NCBI GenBank assembly: GCA_963752755.1
Contig: CAVVZJ010000022.1
Location: 186,001-250,000 of the forward strand
DNA: 64,000 bases
Origin: CAVVZJ01 sp963752755
GTDB taxonomy: Bacteria > Planctomycetota > Planctomycetia > Isosphaerales > Isosphaeraceae
Direction of reading: 5' to 3'
Part shown: piece after piece, positions 9,609 to 19,097 of the stretch
Layout of the letters: each line of letters starts with the position of its first letter
Numbering within the stretch: the stretch's first letter is position 1
Program-made: the position numbers and the translations under genes
The notes under the pieces: generated by a model
What the model was told of the DNA's origin: nothing
The model's database searches: none
What the model saw: only the letters and a program-made list of their open reading frames with translations

Positions 9609-9647
9609 ATCGCGTCGCGCGGGAAATTTTTTCCCGCGCGACGCGAT
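9609..9647. terminator. 18-bp perfect hairpin with 3-base loop after the DUF1553 gene
   Basis: 9609-9626 pairs perfectly with 9630-9647 around a TTT loop; the stem combines a GC-rich base and an AAATTT top. It begins 46 bases after the stop codon at 9561-9563. The lack of a downstream T-run leaves intrinsic termination uncertain, but its place fits a transcript end. Confidence 0.55.
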
Positions 9648-9649
9648 GT

Positions 9650-10009
9650 GCGTTTGAGGACCGCGCGCGGCGCGAGATTCACGACCGCCATCGGATCGCG
9701 TGCGCAGCCGCGTGCAAAAAAACTACGAGAATATCCGGGAAAAACGAAGCATTCCCATCGAAATTACATGATATTATTGCTCATTCAATTGACATGTAAA
9801 CTCACCGATTGCAATTTCTTTTTTGTCGATATTATTGCTGCAAAGGGCCGTTTTCCGCTCAAATACGGCGGAATTCGTGGAGAATGCTCCCATCTTCGTC
9901 TTCCCGACGGTGTTATATTTCGCTAAGACGTTGCAGCAAGATCGGCGGACGCGTCGCTCGCGTCGCGACGCCGGTTGCGGCCGTATCCCCCAGTTGAGGG
10001 TTTCAGGCG
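9650..10009. promoter_or_regulatory. AT-rich promoter island upstream of the H1-like gene
   Basis: From about 9715 to 9930 the base composition turns clearly AT-rich, unlike the rest of the window. The stretch has no gene. It contains TTGACA at about 9788-9793 (in CAATTGACATG), repeated GATATTATTGCT-like words near 9770 and 9828, and GTTATATTTCGC near 9912-9923. It most likely holds the promoter of the gene at 10010, and possibly sites where a DNA-binding protein shapes local structure. Exact -10 and -35 boxes are not certain. Confidence 0.45.
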
Positions 10010-10414
10010 ATGGCGAAGAAGAAGAGCACCACCACCGCAGCCAAGACGACGAAGACGACCGTCAAGCAGACGACGGCCAAGAAGGCGACCACCGCCAAGG
10101 CGACCAAGCCGAAGGCGACCACTACCGCCGCCAGCACCAAGACGTCGGCGGCCCCGAAGAAGGCGACGGCTAAGAAGGCTCCCGTCGTGAAGCTCTCCGA
10201 CAAGCAGCGCGAGGTGCTCTCCAAGATCGCCTCGGCCGGCACCGGCGGCTACAACGTGGAGCTGAAGCCCGAGCAGCGCACCGTCGATTCGCTCAAGGAA
10301 AAGAAGCTGGTCAAGACGGGTGCCAAGGACAAGGCGACCGGCAAGGTCCCTTACCATGTCACCAAGGCCGGCGAGAAGGCCCTGGCCACGACCTCGGCCG
10401 GCGCGACGAGCTGA
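10010..10414 (+). CDS. Histone H1-like Lys/Ala/Thr-rich DNA-binding protein
   Basis: The product has 134 residues. Residues 1-60 are almost only Lys, Ala and Thr with 'TAKKAT'-type repeats, typical of H1-like nucleoid proteins that coat DNA non-specifically. Residues 61-125 form a compact domain (LSDKQREVLSKIASAG...LKEKKLVKTGAKDKATGKVPYHVTKAGEKAL) that looks like a winged helix: helix, helix, then a wing with 'VPYHVTKAGEKAL' as in MarR-type folds. A basic tail in front of a winged helix suggests nucleoid compaction, inferred rather than shown. The gene is monocistronic: its own AT-rich promoter region lies upstream and a strong terminator follows. Confidence 0.75.
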   Translation: MAKKKSTTTAAKTTKTTVKQTTAKKATTAKATKPKATTTAASTKTSAAPKKATAKKAPVVKLSDKQREVLSKIASAGTGGYNVELKPEQRTVDSLKEKKLVKTGAKDKATGKVPYHVTKAGEKALATTSAGATS

Positions 10415-10439
10415 CCGGACCACAGGCCAATCGAACGGA

Positions 10440-10488
10440 ACGGGGACGTCCTCTCGTCCGGAGCGAGGGAACGTCCCCGTCTTCTTTT
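10440..10488 (+). terminator. Rho-independent terminator of the H1-like gene
   Basis: ACGGGGACGT at 10440-10449 pairs with ACGTCCCCGT at 10471-10480, followed by CTTCTTTT. It lies 26 bases after the stop of the H1-like gene and separates it from the convergent isomerase gene. Confidence 0.8.
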
Positions 10489-10508
10489 GTCGGCACCGAT
10501 CGGCCGAT

Positions 10509-12041
10509 TCAGCGAGCGCGAGCCAGAGCCTCGCGGCTCTTGCGGATCTGCTTGGGCTCGGTGTCGGTCCCCTCGAACAGCGGTGAGCTGACGGGGATCG
10601 TGTGGTAGAGGTCGTCGAGGAAGCCGTGCATCGCCTGTTCGTAGACCGAGCTCATCAGCGCCATCTTGATCGAGCGCTGGACCTCCTGGAAGGGCTTCGG
10701 TCCCGCCTCGCGGACCGACTCGACGCGGACGATGTAGAGGCCCTGAGAGTCTTCGAGAATCGGGCTAACCTGGCCGGGCCGCAGTTGCTTGAGGGCCTGG
10801 TTGACGGCCGCTGAGCCGAAGCTGTCGTAGCCGGTCTGCCAGAGGCCGCCGGAGCTGGCCTTGGGACTCCGGCTGAACTGGCGGGCGAGCGTGGCGAAGT
10901 CGTCGCCGCGGCCGAGTCGCTGGAGGATTTCCTGGGCACGGCGGCGGGTAGCTGTCGCGATCGTTCTGGGCGTCGATTGGCAGGAAGATTTCGCGCCAGG
11001 TGACCTGGGCAGGCTGGTCGTAGGAGTGGAGGTGCTCGCGGTAGTAAGCATAGACCTCGGGCAGACCCGGCTCGGTGATCTTGGCGTGGAGCTTCATTCC
11101 GGCGTACTCGCGGGCGATGGCGTCGAGCAGGAAGGACTCGCGGCGCTCGTCCAGCGACTCGCCGCGCTGCTCGAACGCTTCTTCAAGCTCGTAGGCATCC
11201 TTGGCGCCCGCACGCTTCACCAGGCATGGGAAGCTCTTCCTCGTCCCACTTCTTCAGGACGTACTTCTCGAACATCTCCCACTGTTGCGGCTTCTTCAGC
11301 TCGCGACGGGCGGCCTGGACCATCAAGGCACGGTCGATCATGTACTCGAGCGCCTCGCGGGCGATCTGGTTAAGCTCTTCGCGACCGAGGGACGGGTTTT
11401 GCTGCTGCGGCTGCTGCTGGGCCCGGACGCGGTCCTTGACGGCCTTCTCCAGCTCGTGAAGGGTGATGACGGTATCACCGACCCGCGCCGCAATGCGGGT
11501 GGCGGGCTTACCGGGTAGGATCGAGTCGGCTGGCTGTCGGCTCCTCGGCGATGTGGCCGGTCCGGATCACGGCGGGGTCGCGCGGGGCCTCGGACGAGGA
11601 GACCGGCTCCGGCATGGGAGCCGGGAGCGGCGCGGGGGGAGCGGAGAGTTCCTCGGAAACCGGCGGCAAGCCCAGCTCAGCAGGCGGCGCCGGCAGGTCG
11701 ATCGCCGCAGGATGGACCGGCGGGTCGGCGGGGGCTTCCTGGGTGACGAGGTCGGATGTTCCGGACGTCGCCGGTGGCAGGGTCGTCGGCTGGGAGCGTG
11801 AGGGATCGGGCGGTCGGGCCGCCAGGCTGGCGGGTTGCGGTTCGGCACCCATTGACGCGTCGAGCGAACGGGCCGAGTCGTTTCGGGTGAGGCCGCCGTT
11901 GATCGAGTCGTAGATCGGCGGCGAGTGACCGAGAGAGACCGGCCCCGACGGATGACCGGGTTGAGCGGGTCGGCCGAGGGCGCAGCCGGAGACGGCCGCG
12001 GCGAGCAGGACGGCCGGGGCAAGGGCGAGGCGACGAGGCAA
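10509..12041 (-). CDS. PpiC/SurA-type peptidyl-prolyl isomerase lipoprotein, frameshifted
   Basis: This is a periplasmic parvulin-type chaperone anchored as a lipoprotein: the start MPRRLALAPAVLLAAAVSGC carries a lipobox with Cys20. About 150 Pro/Ala-rich, low-complexity residues follow. A SurA-like N-terminal chaperone region comes next ('RIAARVGDTVITLHELEKAV', 'IAREALEYMIDRALMVQAARREL', 'FLLDAIAREYAGMKL'). The parvulin domain then shows 'YDQPAQVTWREIFLP' and 'FATLARQFSRSPKASSGGLW'...'GQVSPILEDSQGLYIVRVESV'. Frame joins lie near 11510, 11225 and 10950. The gene lies downstream of mfd in the same direction, with about 200 bases between. It probably helps fold or deliver outer envelope proteins. 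Confidence 0.82.
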
Positions 12042-12245
12042 CGGAACCCTCCAGCCCGGGCGGGCGGTCGTGCGTCGTCGCCCGGTCTCGACGGCGAGGT
12101 TCCGACTCCGGGGAGCGTAACGGGGCCGGAGGGCCTGCGACGGGTTGACGCCGGTCGTGAACTGCGACGGAATCCGGACGACCGACGGGGTCGCCCGGCG
12201 TCAGGAGAAGTGGAGCCCGATGGGTCGCGACAAGCTATCCGGCCC

Positions 12246-15200
12246 TCACGAGACCTGCAAGAGCGCTTTGACCACGGCGGCCACTTCCGCCGCCGGTCGG
12301 CGCTCCTCCAGGGGCACGTACGCCGTCCGCTCATCGACGACCCGCACCTGCCCCGGCCGCCTCCGCGCCAGGTCCGCAATCCGACGGGCCGAGCGATAGG
12401 TCAGGACCACATACTCCCCTTCGACGTGAATTCGCGCCAGTTGCCAGCGCTCGGCCAGCACGCGAAGCTCGGCCTCGGCGATCAGGTTGAGGGCCGGGTT
12501 GCGGCAGGGGGCCAAAGCGGTCGATCAGTTCCTGGCGGAAGTCGGCCAGGCGGTCGAGCGTGCGAATGCGGCCGAGGCGGCGATAAAGCTCGACCTTGAG
12601 CTTCGGGCCGGGGACGTAGTCCTTCGGCAGGTACGCCCGCCAGGAGAGTTCGATCGAGCAATCGGCGGTGTTCCGCTCGGGCTTGTGGGTCAGGGCGCGG
12701 ACGGCCGATTCGAGGAGCGAGCAATACAGCTCATAGCCGACGGCCTCGATGTGGCCGGACTGCTCGGGGCCGAGGATGTTGCCGGCGCCGCGGATTTCGA
12801 GGTCGCGCAGGGCGATCTTGAAGCCGGCGCCCAGCTCGGTGAATTCCTCGATCGCCTTGAGGCGACGGGCGGCGTTCGGCGTGACGGGCTTGTCGGATTC
12901 GAGCAGGAGGTAGGCGTACGCGCGGTGCTTGTAGCGGCCGACGCGACCGCGGAGCTGGTGGAGGTCGGCGAGGCCGTAGCGGTCGGCCTCGTGGATGAAG
13001 ATGGTGTTGACGTTCGGGATGTCGAGGCCGGACTCGATGATCGTGGTGGCGACGAGGATGTCCGCCTCGTGTCGAACGAACTTGAGCATCGCTCTTTCCA
13101 GGGCCTCGCCGGGCATCTGGCCGTGGGCGATCAGGATGCGGGCCTCGGGAACGATCGCCTGGATGCGGTCGGCGATCGACTGGATGTCATAGACGCGGTT
13201 GTGGACGAAATAGACCTGGCCGTCGCGGTTCAGCTCACGGTGGATGGCACGTCGGATCAGGTCGTCGTCCCAGCGGTTGATGCGGGTCTCGATCGCCTTG
13301 CGGTCGGGGGGAGGCGTTTCGAGGTTGGAGATGTCGCGGATGCCGAGCAGGCTCATGTGGAGCGTGCGGGGGATCGGCGTGGCGGAGAGGGTGAGCAGAT
13401 CGACGGTGGCGCGGAGGGACTTGAGCCACTCCTTGTCCTCGACGCCGAAGCGCTGTTCCTCGTCGATGATGACGACGCCGAGTTCCTTGAAGGCGACGTC
13501 TTTCTGCACGAGCCGATGCGTGCCGATCAGGATATCGACGGTGCCGGCGGCGGTCCGCTTGAGGATCTCCCGGATCTCGCCGCGGGGTCGAAAACGGTTG
13601 ATCACCTCGATTGTGAACGGGAACTCGGCCATCCGCTTGGTGAAGGTGCGGAAATGCTGCTCGGCCAGGACGGTCGTCGGCACGAGCACGGCGACCTGCT
13701 TGCCGGCATCAACCGCCTTGAAGGCGGCGCGCATGGCGACCTCGGTCTTGCCGTAGCCAACGTCGCCACAGATCAGACGGTCCATCGGCCTGGTCTGGAC
13801 CATGTCCCCCTTGATCGCCTCGATGGCGTGGAGCTGGTCGGGCGTCTCATTGTAGGGAAAGGCGGCCTCAAACTCGGCCATCCAGTGCGAGTCGTCGGCC
13901 GGGTAGGCGTGACCGGGGACGGCGGCGCGCTTCGCCTGGATGTCGATCAGCTCGGCGGCCAGATCGACGACCGCCTCGGCCACCCGTTTCTTCCGCTTCT
14001 CCCAGGAGGACGAGCCAATCTTGGAAAGGGCCGGCGACGCCTTGCCACCGCCGACGTACTTCTGAACGAGGTCAATCTTCGCGATCGGGACATACAGCTT
14101 CGCCCCCTCGGCGAACTGCAGGACGAGCTGCTCCTCGGCATGTTCGCCCCCTTTATCGACGAGCTGGAGGCCGCGATAGAAGGCGATGCCGTGGTTGACG
14201 TGGACGACGAGGTCGCCCTCGTTGAGGTCGAGGAAGCTGTCGATCGCGCGGCTCTCGTAGCGACGACGAGTCGAGCCGCGGCGGACCTCGGGGCGGTCGA
14301 AAAGCTCGTGGTCGCTGATCAGCAGCGTCTCGGCGTCGATCATTCGGAAGCCGGCTCGGACGCGACCGACGACCAGGTCGAGCCGTCCGGAACGGGCGAG
14401 CGTTGTGTCCGAGAAGACTTCCTCAAGACGCTCGACCTCGGCCGGGTTGTGGCAGGCGATCAACACGCGGTCGCCCGCCGAGGCGGAGTCCAGCTCGGCC
14501 TTGACCCGCGCCAGCTCGCCGGAGAACCGTTCGACCGACTCGACGCGCAGATGACACGTCGTCTCCAGCGAGGAGGCGGCCAGCGTCGCGATCGTGGCCG
14601 AGGGGAACTTCAGGAGCTTCGCGAAGGTCGGCTCGACGGGGTAGATCCCGCGGGCGTCGTCGATCCGCTGGAGGTAAAGACGGCCTTCCTCGCGGAGGTC
14701 GTTCGGCTCGATCAGGGCGACCCAGGAGCCTTCGGGCAGGACGTCGGCAATATGGCCGAAGTCATCCGGTCGCGCGGGATCGAGGGGAGGCAAGGCAGTG
14801 ATCGTGAAGGCGTTCCAGCGGTCGAGCGAGCGCTGGGTTTCGGCATCGAACGGGCGGATCGACTCGACGTCGTCGCCAAAGAACTCGACGCGGACGGGCT
14901 CGGCGGCGTCGGGGGAGAAGACGTCGAGGATGCCGCCTCGCAGGCTGAACTCGCCGGGGACCTCGACCACCTCGACCCGAGTCAATCCCTGCTCGACCAG
15001 CCAGGCCATCAGCTCTTCAAGCGGGACGACCTCACCCACGCGAATCGTCCGCGACGACCTCGCGAGGACCTCGGCCCTCGGGATCGGCTGCATCAACGCC
15101 TGCATCGGGGCCACGACGATCCGCGGTGGCGACGAGCCCGCCAGTCGCTTCGCGACGCGGACCCGACGACCCGACGTCTCATCGCCCGGTCCGACCTCAC

Positions 15201-15504
15201 GCGGCAGACGTTCCCAGGCCGGCAGGATCTCGGGCCGGTCGCCGGCGAAGGTCGCCACGTCGTCGGCGAAGTCGTCCAGGTCGCCGACGTGCGCCAGGGC
15301 GATCAGGAGCGTCGCAGGGGCCTGCAAGCCGAGCGCGGCGGTGGTCAGTGGTGCGGCCGATCCCCAGGCGCCGTCGATCGTGGCGCTGTGCCCGTTCTTC
15401 AAGGCCGCCAGCACTTCGGGAAAACCCGGAGCGCGCTGGACCGCCCGCGTCAGGTCTTTCAACTCCCGGACCGGGGCCGCTTTCCTCGTGGCCGTCTTCG
15501 ACAT
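12246..15504 (-). CDS. mfd: Transcription-repair coupling factor Mfd, one frameshift near the C terminus
   Basis: Mfd is the SF2 translocase that removes RNA polymerase stalled at DNA damage and recruits UvrA. Most of the protein is in one frame of over 1,000 residues. It has the UvrB-like N-terminal module ('EVVEVPGEFSLRGGILDVFSP'), the RNA-polymerase-interacting Tudor-like domain ('DLVVHVNHGIAFYRGLQ'), Walker A GDVGYGKTE near residue 580, DEEQ (VVIIDEEQRFGV) near 681, 'TLSATPIPRTLHMSL', and 'ATTIIESGLDIPNVNT' with 'QLRGRVGR'. The last 90 residues (TRCF C-terminal domain, 'NPALNLIAEAELRVLAERW...') lie in another frame joined near 12510. The length of about 1,085 residues is normal for Mfd. 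Confidence 0.95.
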
Positions 15505-15882
15505 CCCTCACCGATCCTTGTCCCGTGGGCTGGCCGGGCTCCGTTCTCCAGGTCCACCCCTTGACGAACTCACGATTCGCCGCCAGGACCCCATGTTGCG
15601 GCGCCTCGAACAGCCGATCCCTGGTGCCACCTTCGTGTCCTTCGTGACCTTGTCGTGAACCGGGCCTTCGCCCGATCCCGACTCACCGACATCCTGACGA
15701 CGCAACGGAGACGCTCCCGGGGCGCCTGAAAGACTCCGGAAGGACGCGCTTGCCGATGCAAAGTTTCCTCTCCGAAATTACGACGCACAAAGAAGTTAAG
15801 TTCGCGAAACGCCCCAGATTCCCGTTCGTTCGGCGCCTGGACGCGGCGTTACCGGGAACGGCTGACATCCGGAAAACGACTC
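15505..15882. other. Intergenic stretch upstream of mfd
   Basis: No gene or RNA is recognised. A short AT-richer segment near 15765-15805 could hold the mfd promoter on the minus strand. The remainder is featureless. Confidence 0.5.
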
Positions 15883-16731
15883 TCAGGGATTGTAAGGCTC
15901 GCCGCTCCGGCCGACCACTCGGCTTGCCAGCCGACGGGTCAAGACGACGGGCGCGGGCGGGAAAGGGTGGGCCGAGTCGAATGAAGAGTCTGGAGAAGAA
16001 GCGCGGCGAGTCGAAAGCCGGTCAAGAACAAAAATTAGGTCATCAGGGTTACAAGGGACGTCCAGGCAAGATGAAGCGCCGGAGTCGCGGGCCAGGGTGA
16101 CGAGGGAGCGGTCGGCAAATCCGGTCAGGAGGACAACACGTCGCTTGCAGGTGACGCGAGTGAGGGTCTCTGGCCAGGTGGGATCGAGGACCGGGAGGTC
16201 CCAGACTGCCAGGCCGCTGGGTGGCGTGTCGGGCCAGTCGCGGACGGGTTGAGGGGCGTAACCGGAGCGCTGGCAGGCGTCGGCGAGAGTGAGGCGGAAT
16301 TCGAAATTGGTGCTGACGATCGCGATCGGGACCGGTTCGGGGGGTCGGAGACGAGCGGGGGCGTCGAGCGGGCGGATGTAGCGAGCAACGATCTCCGAGG
16401 CGGTGGCTTCGGGGAGGATCGCGGCGACGTGGGGAGCCCAGCGCTCGAGATGGTGATAGCGGGCGTGCGGGCCGACGCAGAGGATGACCGGGGGATGCGG
16501 TTCGGCGAAGCGGTCGAGGAACCGGCGGAGACGGTCGAGATCGGGGAGAGTCGGGATGGGGCGGTGGAGGACGAAGGCTGAGGCCTCGAGGGCGGAAGGC
16601 GGCCAGTTATCGGGCAACTCGGAGGCGCAATGGAGGCGGCTCGCCCCGGCCGGCAGCGCGGCGGCGATGCCCGCGACCCAGGGGTCGCCCAGATCGCCCG
16701 CGAACAGGGCCGACGGCCCGCGCCCGTGCAT
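15883..16731 (-). CDS. Uncharacterised protein with two degenerate receiver-like folds
   Basis: The product has 282 residues starting at the ATG at 16731; a longer frame to 16944 would run through a large hairpin, so I reject it. The C-terminal half reads like a response-regulator receiver: 'VPIAIVSTNFEFRLTLADACQRSGY', then 'GLAVWDLPVLDP' where the phospho-acceptor Asp would be, 'RRVVLLTGFADRSLVTLARDSGASSCLDVPCNPDDLIFVLDRLS'. The Lys of the usual K-P pair is Val here. The N-terminal half ('GPSALFAGDLGDPWVAGIAAAL', 'ASAFVLHRPIP', 'PPVILCVGPHARYHHLERW') has the same rhythm but still weaker active-site residues. Both look like non-phosphorylated pseudo-receivers. No kinase or output domain is attached. 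This is a fold guess by eye only. The C terminus is basic and Ser/Pro-rich. Confidence 0.5.
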   Translation of the reverse strand: MHGRGPSALFAGDLGDPWVAGIAAALPAGASRLHCASELPDNWPPSALEASAFVLHRPIPTLPDLDRLRRFLDRFAEPHPPVILCVGPHARYHHLERWAPHVAAILPEATASEIVARYIRPLDAPARLRPPEPVPIAIVSTNFEFRLTLADACQRSGYAPQPVRDWPDTPPSGLAVWDLPVLDPTWPETLTRVTCKRRVVLLTGFADRSLVTLARDSGASSCLDVPCNPDDLIFVLDRLSTRRASSPDSSFDSAHPFPPAPVVLTRRLASRVVGRSGEPYNP

Positions 16732-17115
16732 CTTCCGGTCCCTCCCGCCCGGCCCGGCCGACCGCAAAGGTGGCGTCCAAGAACGACTTCGGAGTGTCGC
16801 TCCCGTGTGGGACAGCCGCCCCCAGCTGTCTCGACGGCGGACAGCAGGGGGCGGCTGTCCCAGACGAAGTGGTTCCTGGTTGGCCCCTAAGGGGAGCGAC
16901 GCTAACCGATCGAGCCATTTCCGGCAAGCCGAGCCCGCGTGCACGTTGCGGACGGGGTCGGGATTGGGTTAGCCTGGCATGCGTCCATGAACGCGGGGGA
17001 ATCGCGTTCGCGACGTGGGATCGGCAAGCTAGTCGGGAAGACGCTCACCTGGCCGCGACGCGGCCACCCTTTTCCCGGCGGGAGAAGGGAAAACCTCGCG
17101 GGATGCGGCTGGGAA
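16732..17115. other. Divergent intergenic region holding a long hairpin
   Basis: This stretch lies between the divergent pseudo-receiver and RDD genes. Apart from the hairpin at 16808-16862 it shows no gene; promoters for both genes should be here but no clear boxes are seen. Confidence 0.5.
16808..16862. repeat. Long intergenic hairpin (16 bp plus 6 bp stem)
   Basis: 16808-16823 pairs perfectly with 16847-16862 (GGGACAGCCGCCCCC in the arm). After one A/A mismatch, GCTGTC at 16825-16830 pairs with GACAGC at 16840-16845. It lies upstream of genes on both sides, so it is not a terminator for either; a dispersed palindromic element is more likely. Confidence 0.75.
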
Positions 17116-17907
17116 ATGGCGACGGCGACGGAAACCGCTTCGGCAGCAGCTCCGCAAGCCAGGCCGGCTGAGCCGCTGGATACGACGGTCCGGCTGGTGA
17201 CGCCGGAGCGGATCACGTTTGCGTATCCGCTGGCGGGGCCGTTCCGGAGGGCTCTGGCGTACCTGATCGACCTGTTCGTTTGCGTGATGCTGATGGTCCT
17301 GGCGGTCTTCGCGGCCCGGCTGCTGGCCTTCGGCGACGAGTCGGCGGGCAACGGGCTGGTCCTGGTGGCGTTCTTCGTGTTGCAGTGGGGCTTCGCGGCG
17401 ACGTGCGAGGCGGTCTTCAACGGCCGGACGCCGGGCAAAAAGGTCTTGCGGTTGCGGGTCGTCTCGGCGGAAGGGACTCCGATCACGGCGGCGCAGGCGT
17501 TCCTGCGGAACCTGACCTGGACGATCGAGGGACTCTGGCCGTTCGCCCTGACGCCGGCCCTGGCGTCGACCGTGCTGACACGGCGGTTTCAGCGGCTGGG
17601 CGACCTGGCGGCCGGAACGATGGTGGTGGTCGAGGAGCGGGCGGCGCCGTCGCGGATGCCGAGGCCGATGGACGGGGAGATCGCGACCTTGCTGGAGCAG
17701 TTGCCGAGGCATGTCGAGGCGGGCCCGGAGCTGGCCCAGGCGCTGGCCGACTATGTGAAGCACCGAGGGCGGTTCGGCAAGGGGCGTCGCGAGGAGATGG
17801 CGGCGCACCTCGCCCGGCCGGTCCGGCTCCGGTACGGCCTGGCGGCCGAGTCGTCGGGCGACGCGGTGCTCTGCGCCCTGTATCATCGGGTCTTTCTGGA
17901 GGGTTGA
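17116..17907 (+). CDS. RDD family membrane protein
   Basis: This is an integral membrane protein of 263 residues. The RDD domain occupies about residues 30-175: an Arg before TM1 and Asp within it (FRRALAYLIDLFVCVMLMVLAV), TM2 (NGLVLVAFFVLQWGFAATCEAVF), the loop 'NGRTPGKKVLRLRVVSAEGTPI' and a third segment near 'LWPFALTPALAS'. 'RRFQRLGDLAAGTMVVVEER' is the usual RDD end. A soluble alpha-helical tail of about 80 residues follows. RDD proteins are linked to ion exchange or act as membrane partners. The gene opens a run of genes to 21683, with the SpoIIM gene only five bases downstream. The ATG at 17116 was chosen because upstream codons run into intergenic sequence. Confidence 0.85.
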   Translation: MATATETASAAAPQARPAEPLDTTVRLVTPERITFAYPLAGPFRRALAYLIDLFVCVMLMVLAVFAARLLAFGDESAGNGLVLVAFFVLQWGFAATCEAVFNGRTPGKKVLRLRVVSAEGTPITAAQAFLRNLTWTIEGLWPFALTPALASTVLTRRFQRLGDLAAGTMVVVEERAAPSRMPRPMDGEIATLLEQLPRHVEAGPELAQALADYVKHRGRFGKGRREEMAAHLARPVRLRYGLAAESSGDAVLCALYHRVFLEG

Positions 17908-17911
17908 GCCG

Positions 17912-18979
17912 ATGCGCGTCGCCGACCGCCTGGCCCGCCGCGAGGTCGTCTGGCGCGAGCTGGACGAGCTACTCGAAGCGCGGGAGTCGCGGCTGGGTCT
18001 CCGACCGAGCAAGGTCGCGTCCAGCGACGGTACGCGGGGGAGCGTCGTGGTCGCGGGGCGATCGCGGCCGGGTCGCGGACCGCGGGTTTACGAGTCGCCG
18101 GCCGCGGAGGTGATCCGGCTGGGCGAGCTGTACCGGGCGGCCTGCGCCGACCTGATGCTGGCCGAGACGCACGACCTGCCGCGGGACACGGTGGCGTACC
18201 TGCACAACCTGGTGGCTCGGGCGCACAACGTGATCTATCGCTCGCGGGGCTTGAAGTTCACACGGTGGGCGGGAGAACTCTTCCACGAGGTTCCGCGACG
18301 GCTCCGGGGCGAGCCGATGCTGGCCCTGTCGGCCCTCTTCTTCTTCGGACCCTTGCTGATTTTCGGCCTGCTGGCCTCGGCCGGAGCAGAGACGACCTAT
18401 CATGTGATGTCCCAGGAACAACTGAGCGCTCAGGAGGCGTCGTTCTCGATCCCGGTCGGCGAGAACGCCCAGCGCAGCGACGCGATGATGGCCGGCTTCT
18501 ACCTCCGGAACAATGCCTCGATCGGGCTCCAGTGTTACATCTGGGGCCTGGCGTTCGGCCTGGGAACGATGGCCATTCTCGCGTCCAACGGTCTGATCAT
18601 CGGCACGGTTTTCGGGTACATGACGCGGTCGCCGAACGCGGGGAACTTCTACCAGTTCGTGACATCCCATGCTCCGTTCGAGCTGACGGCGATCGTCTTC
18701 GCCGGCGCGGCGGGACTGCGGCTCGGCTGGAGCCTGGTGGCGACGGGAGGCTACACCCGACCCGTTTCGCTCCAGCGCGCCGCCGTGGCGACCTTGCCGA
18801 CGATCGGGGCGGCCCTCTTCCTGTTCCTCCTGGCGGCGTTTCTGGAAGGGTTCGTGTCGGCGTCCCCCCTGCCCTACCCGGTCAAGGCGGCGATCGCGGC
18901 CGGCTGCGCGGGGCTGCTGATGGTCTATCTGGTGTTCGGGGGGAAGGAAGAAGGGGAACGCCAGACAGCACGAGCTTGA
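17912..18979 (+). CDS. Stage II sporulation protein M-like (SpoIIM/DUF95) membrane protein
   Basis: The protein has 355 residues. A cytoplasmic helical region comes first (VWRELDELLEARESR; LGELYRAACADLMLAE), then five or more membrane segments beginning near residue 145 (LALSALFFFGPLLIFGLLAS). The SpoIIM signature 'GFYLRNNASIGLQCYIWGLAFGLGTMAILASNGLIIG' and 'FVTSHAPFELTAIVFAGAAGLRLGW' are present. Outside endospore formers this family sits beside RDD, DUF4129 and MoxR/DUF58 genes, as here, so sporulation is not implied. It is co-transcribed with the RDD gene (gap of four bases). Confidence 0.88.
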   Translation: MRVADRLARREVVWRELDELLEARESRLGLRPSKVASSDGTRGSVVVAGRSRPGRGPRVYESPAAEVIRLGELYRAACADLMLAETHDLPRDTVAYLHNLVARAHNVIYRSRGLKFTRWAGELFHEVPRRLRGEPMLALSALFFFGPLLIFGLLASAGAETTYHVMSQEQLSAQEASFSIPVGENAQRSDAMMAGFYLRNNASIGLQCYIWGLAFGLGTMAILASNGLIIGTVFGYMTRSPNAGNFYQFVTSHAPFELTAIVFAGAAGLRLGWSLVATGGYTRPVSLQRAAVATLPTIGAALFLFLLAAFLEGFVSASPLPYPVKAAIAAGCAGLLMVYLVFGGKEEGERQTARA

Positions 18980-19097
18980 GGAATCCTGACAATCCGGTCG
19001 TTGGTCTTGTCGAGGGGCGACCTCCAACGGCGAACCTTCGGGACCGATCGGAAATGAGGATGCGACGCAAATCCTCGGCGCGGGTGGGGGTGGTTTG

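Noticed and set aside
12487..15564. Very long plus-strand open frame opposite mfd
   Set aside because: It is a GC-rich shadow; the minus strand encodes a full set of Mfd motifs.
17912..18979. SpoIIM as a sign of endospore formation
   Set aside because: The family is widespread beside RDD and MoxR/DUF58 genes in non-sporulating bacteria, and no other sporulation genes are present.
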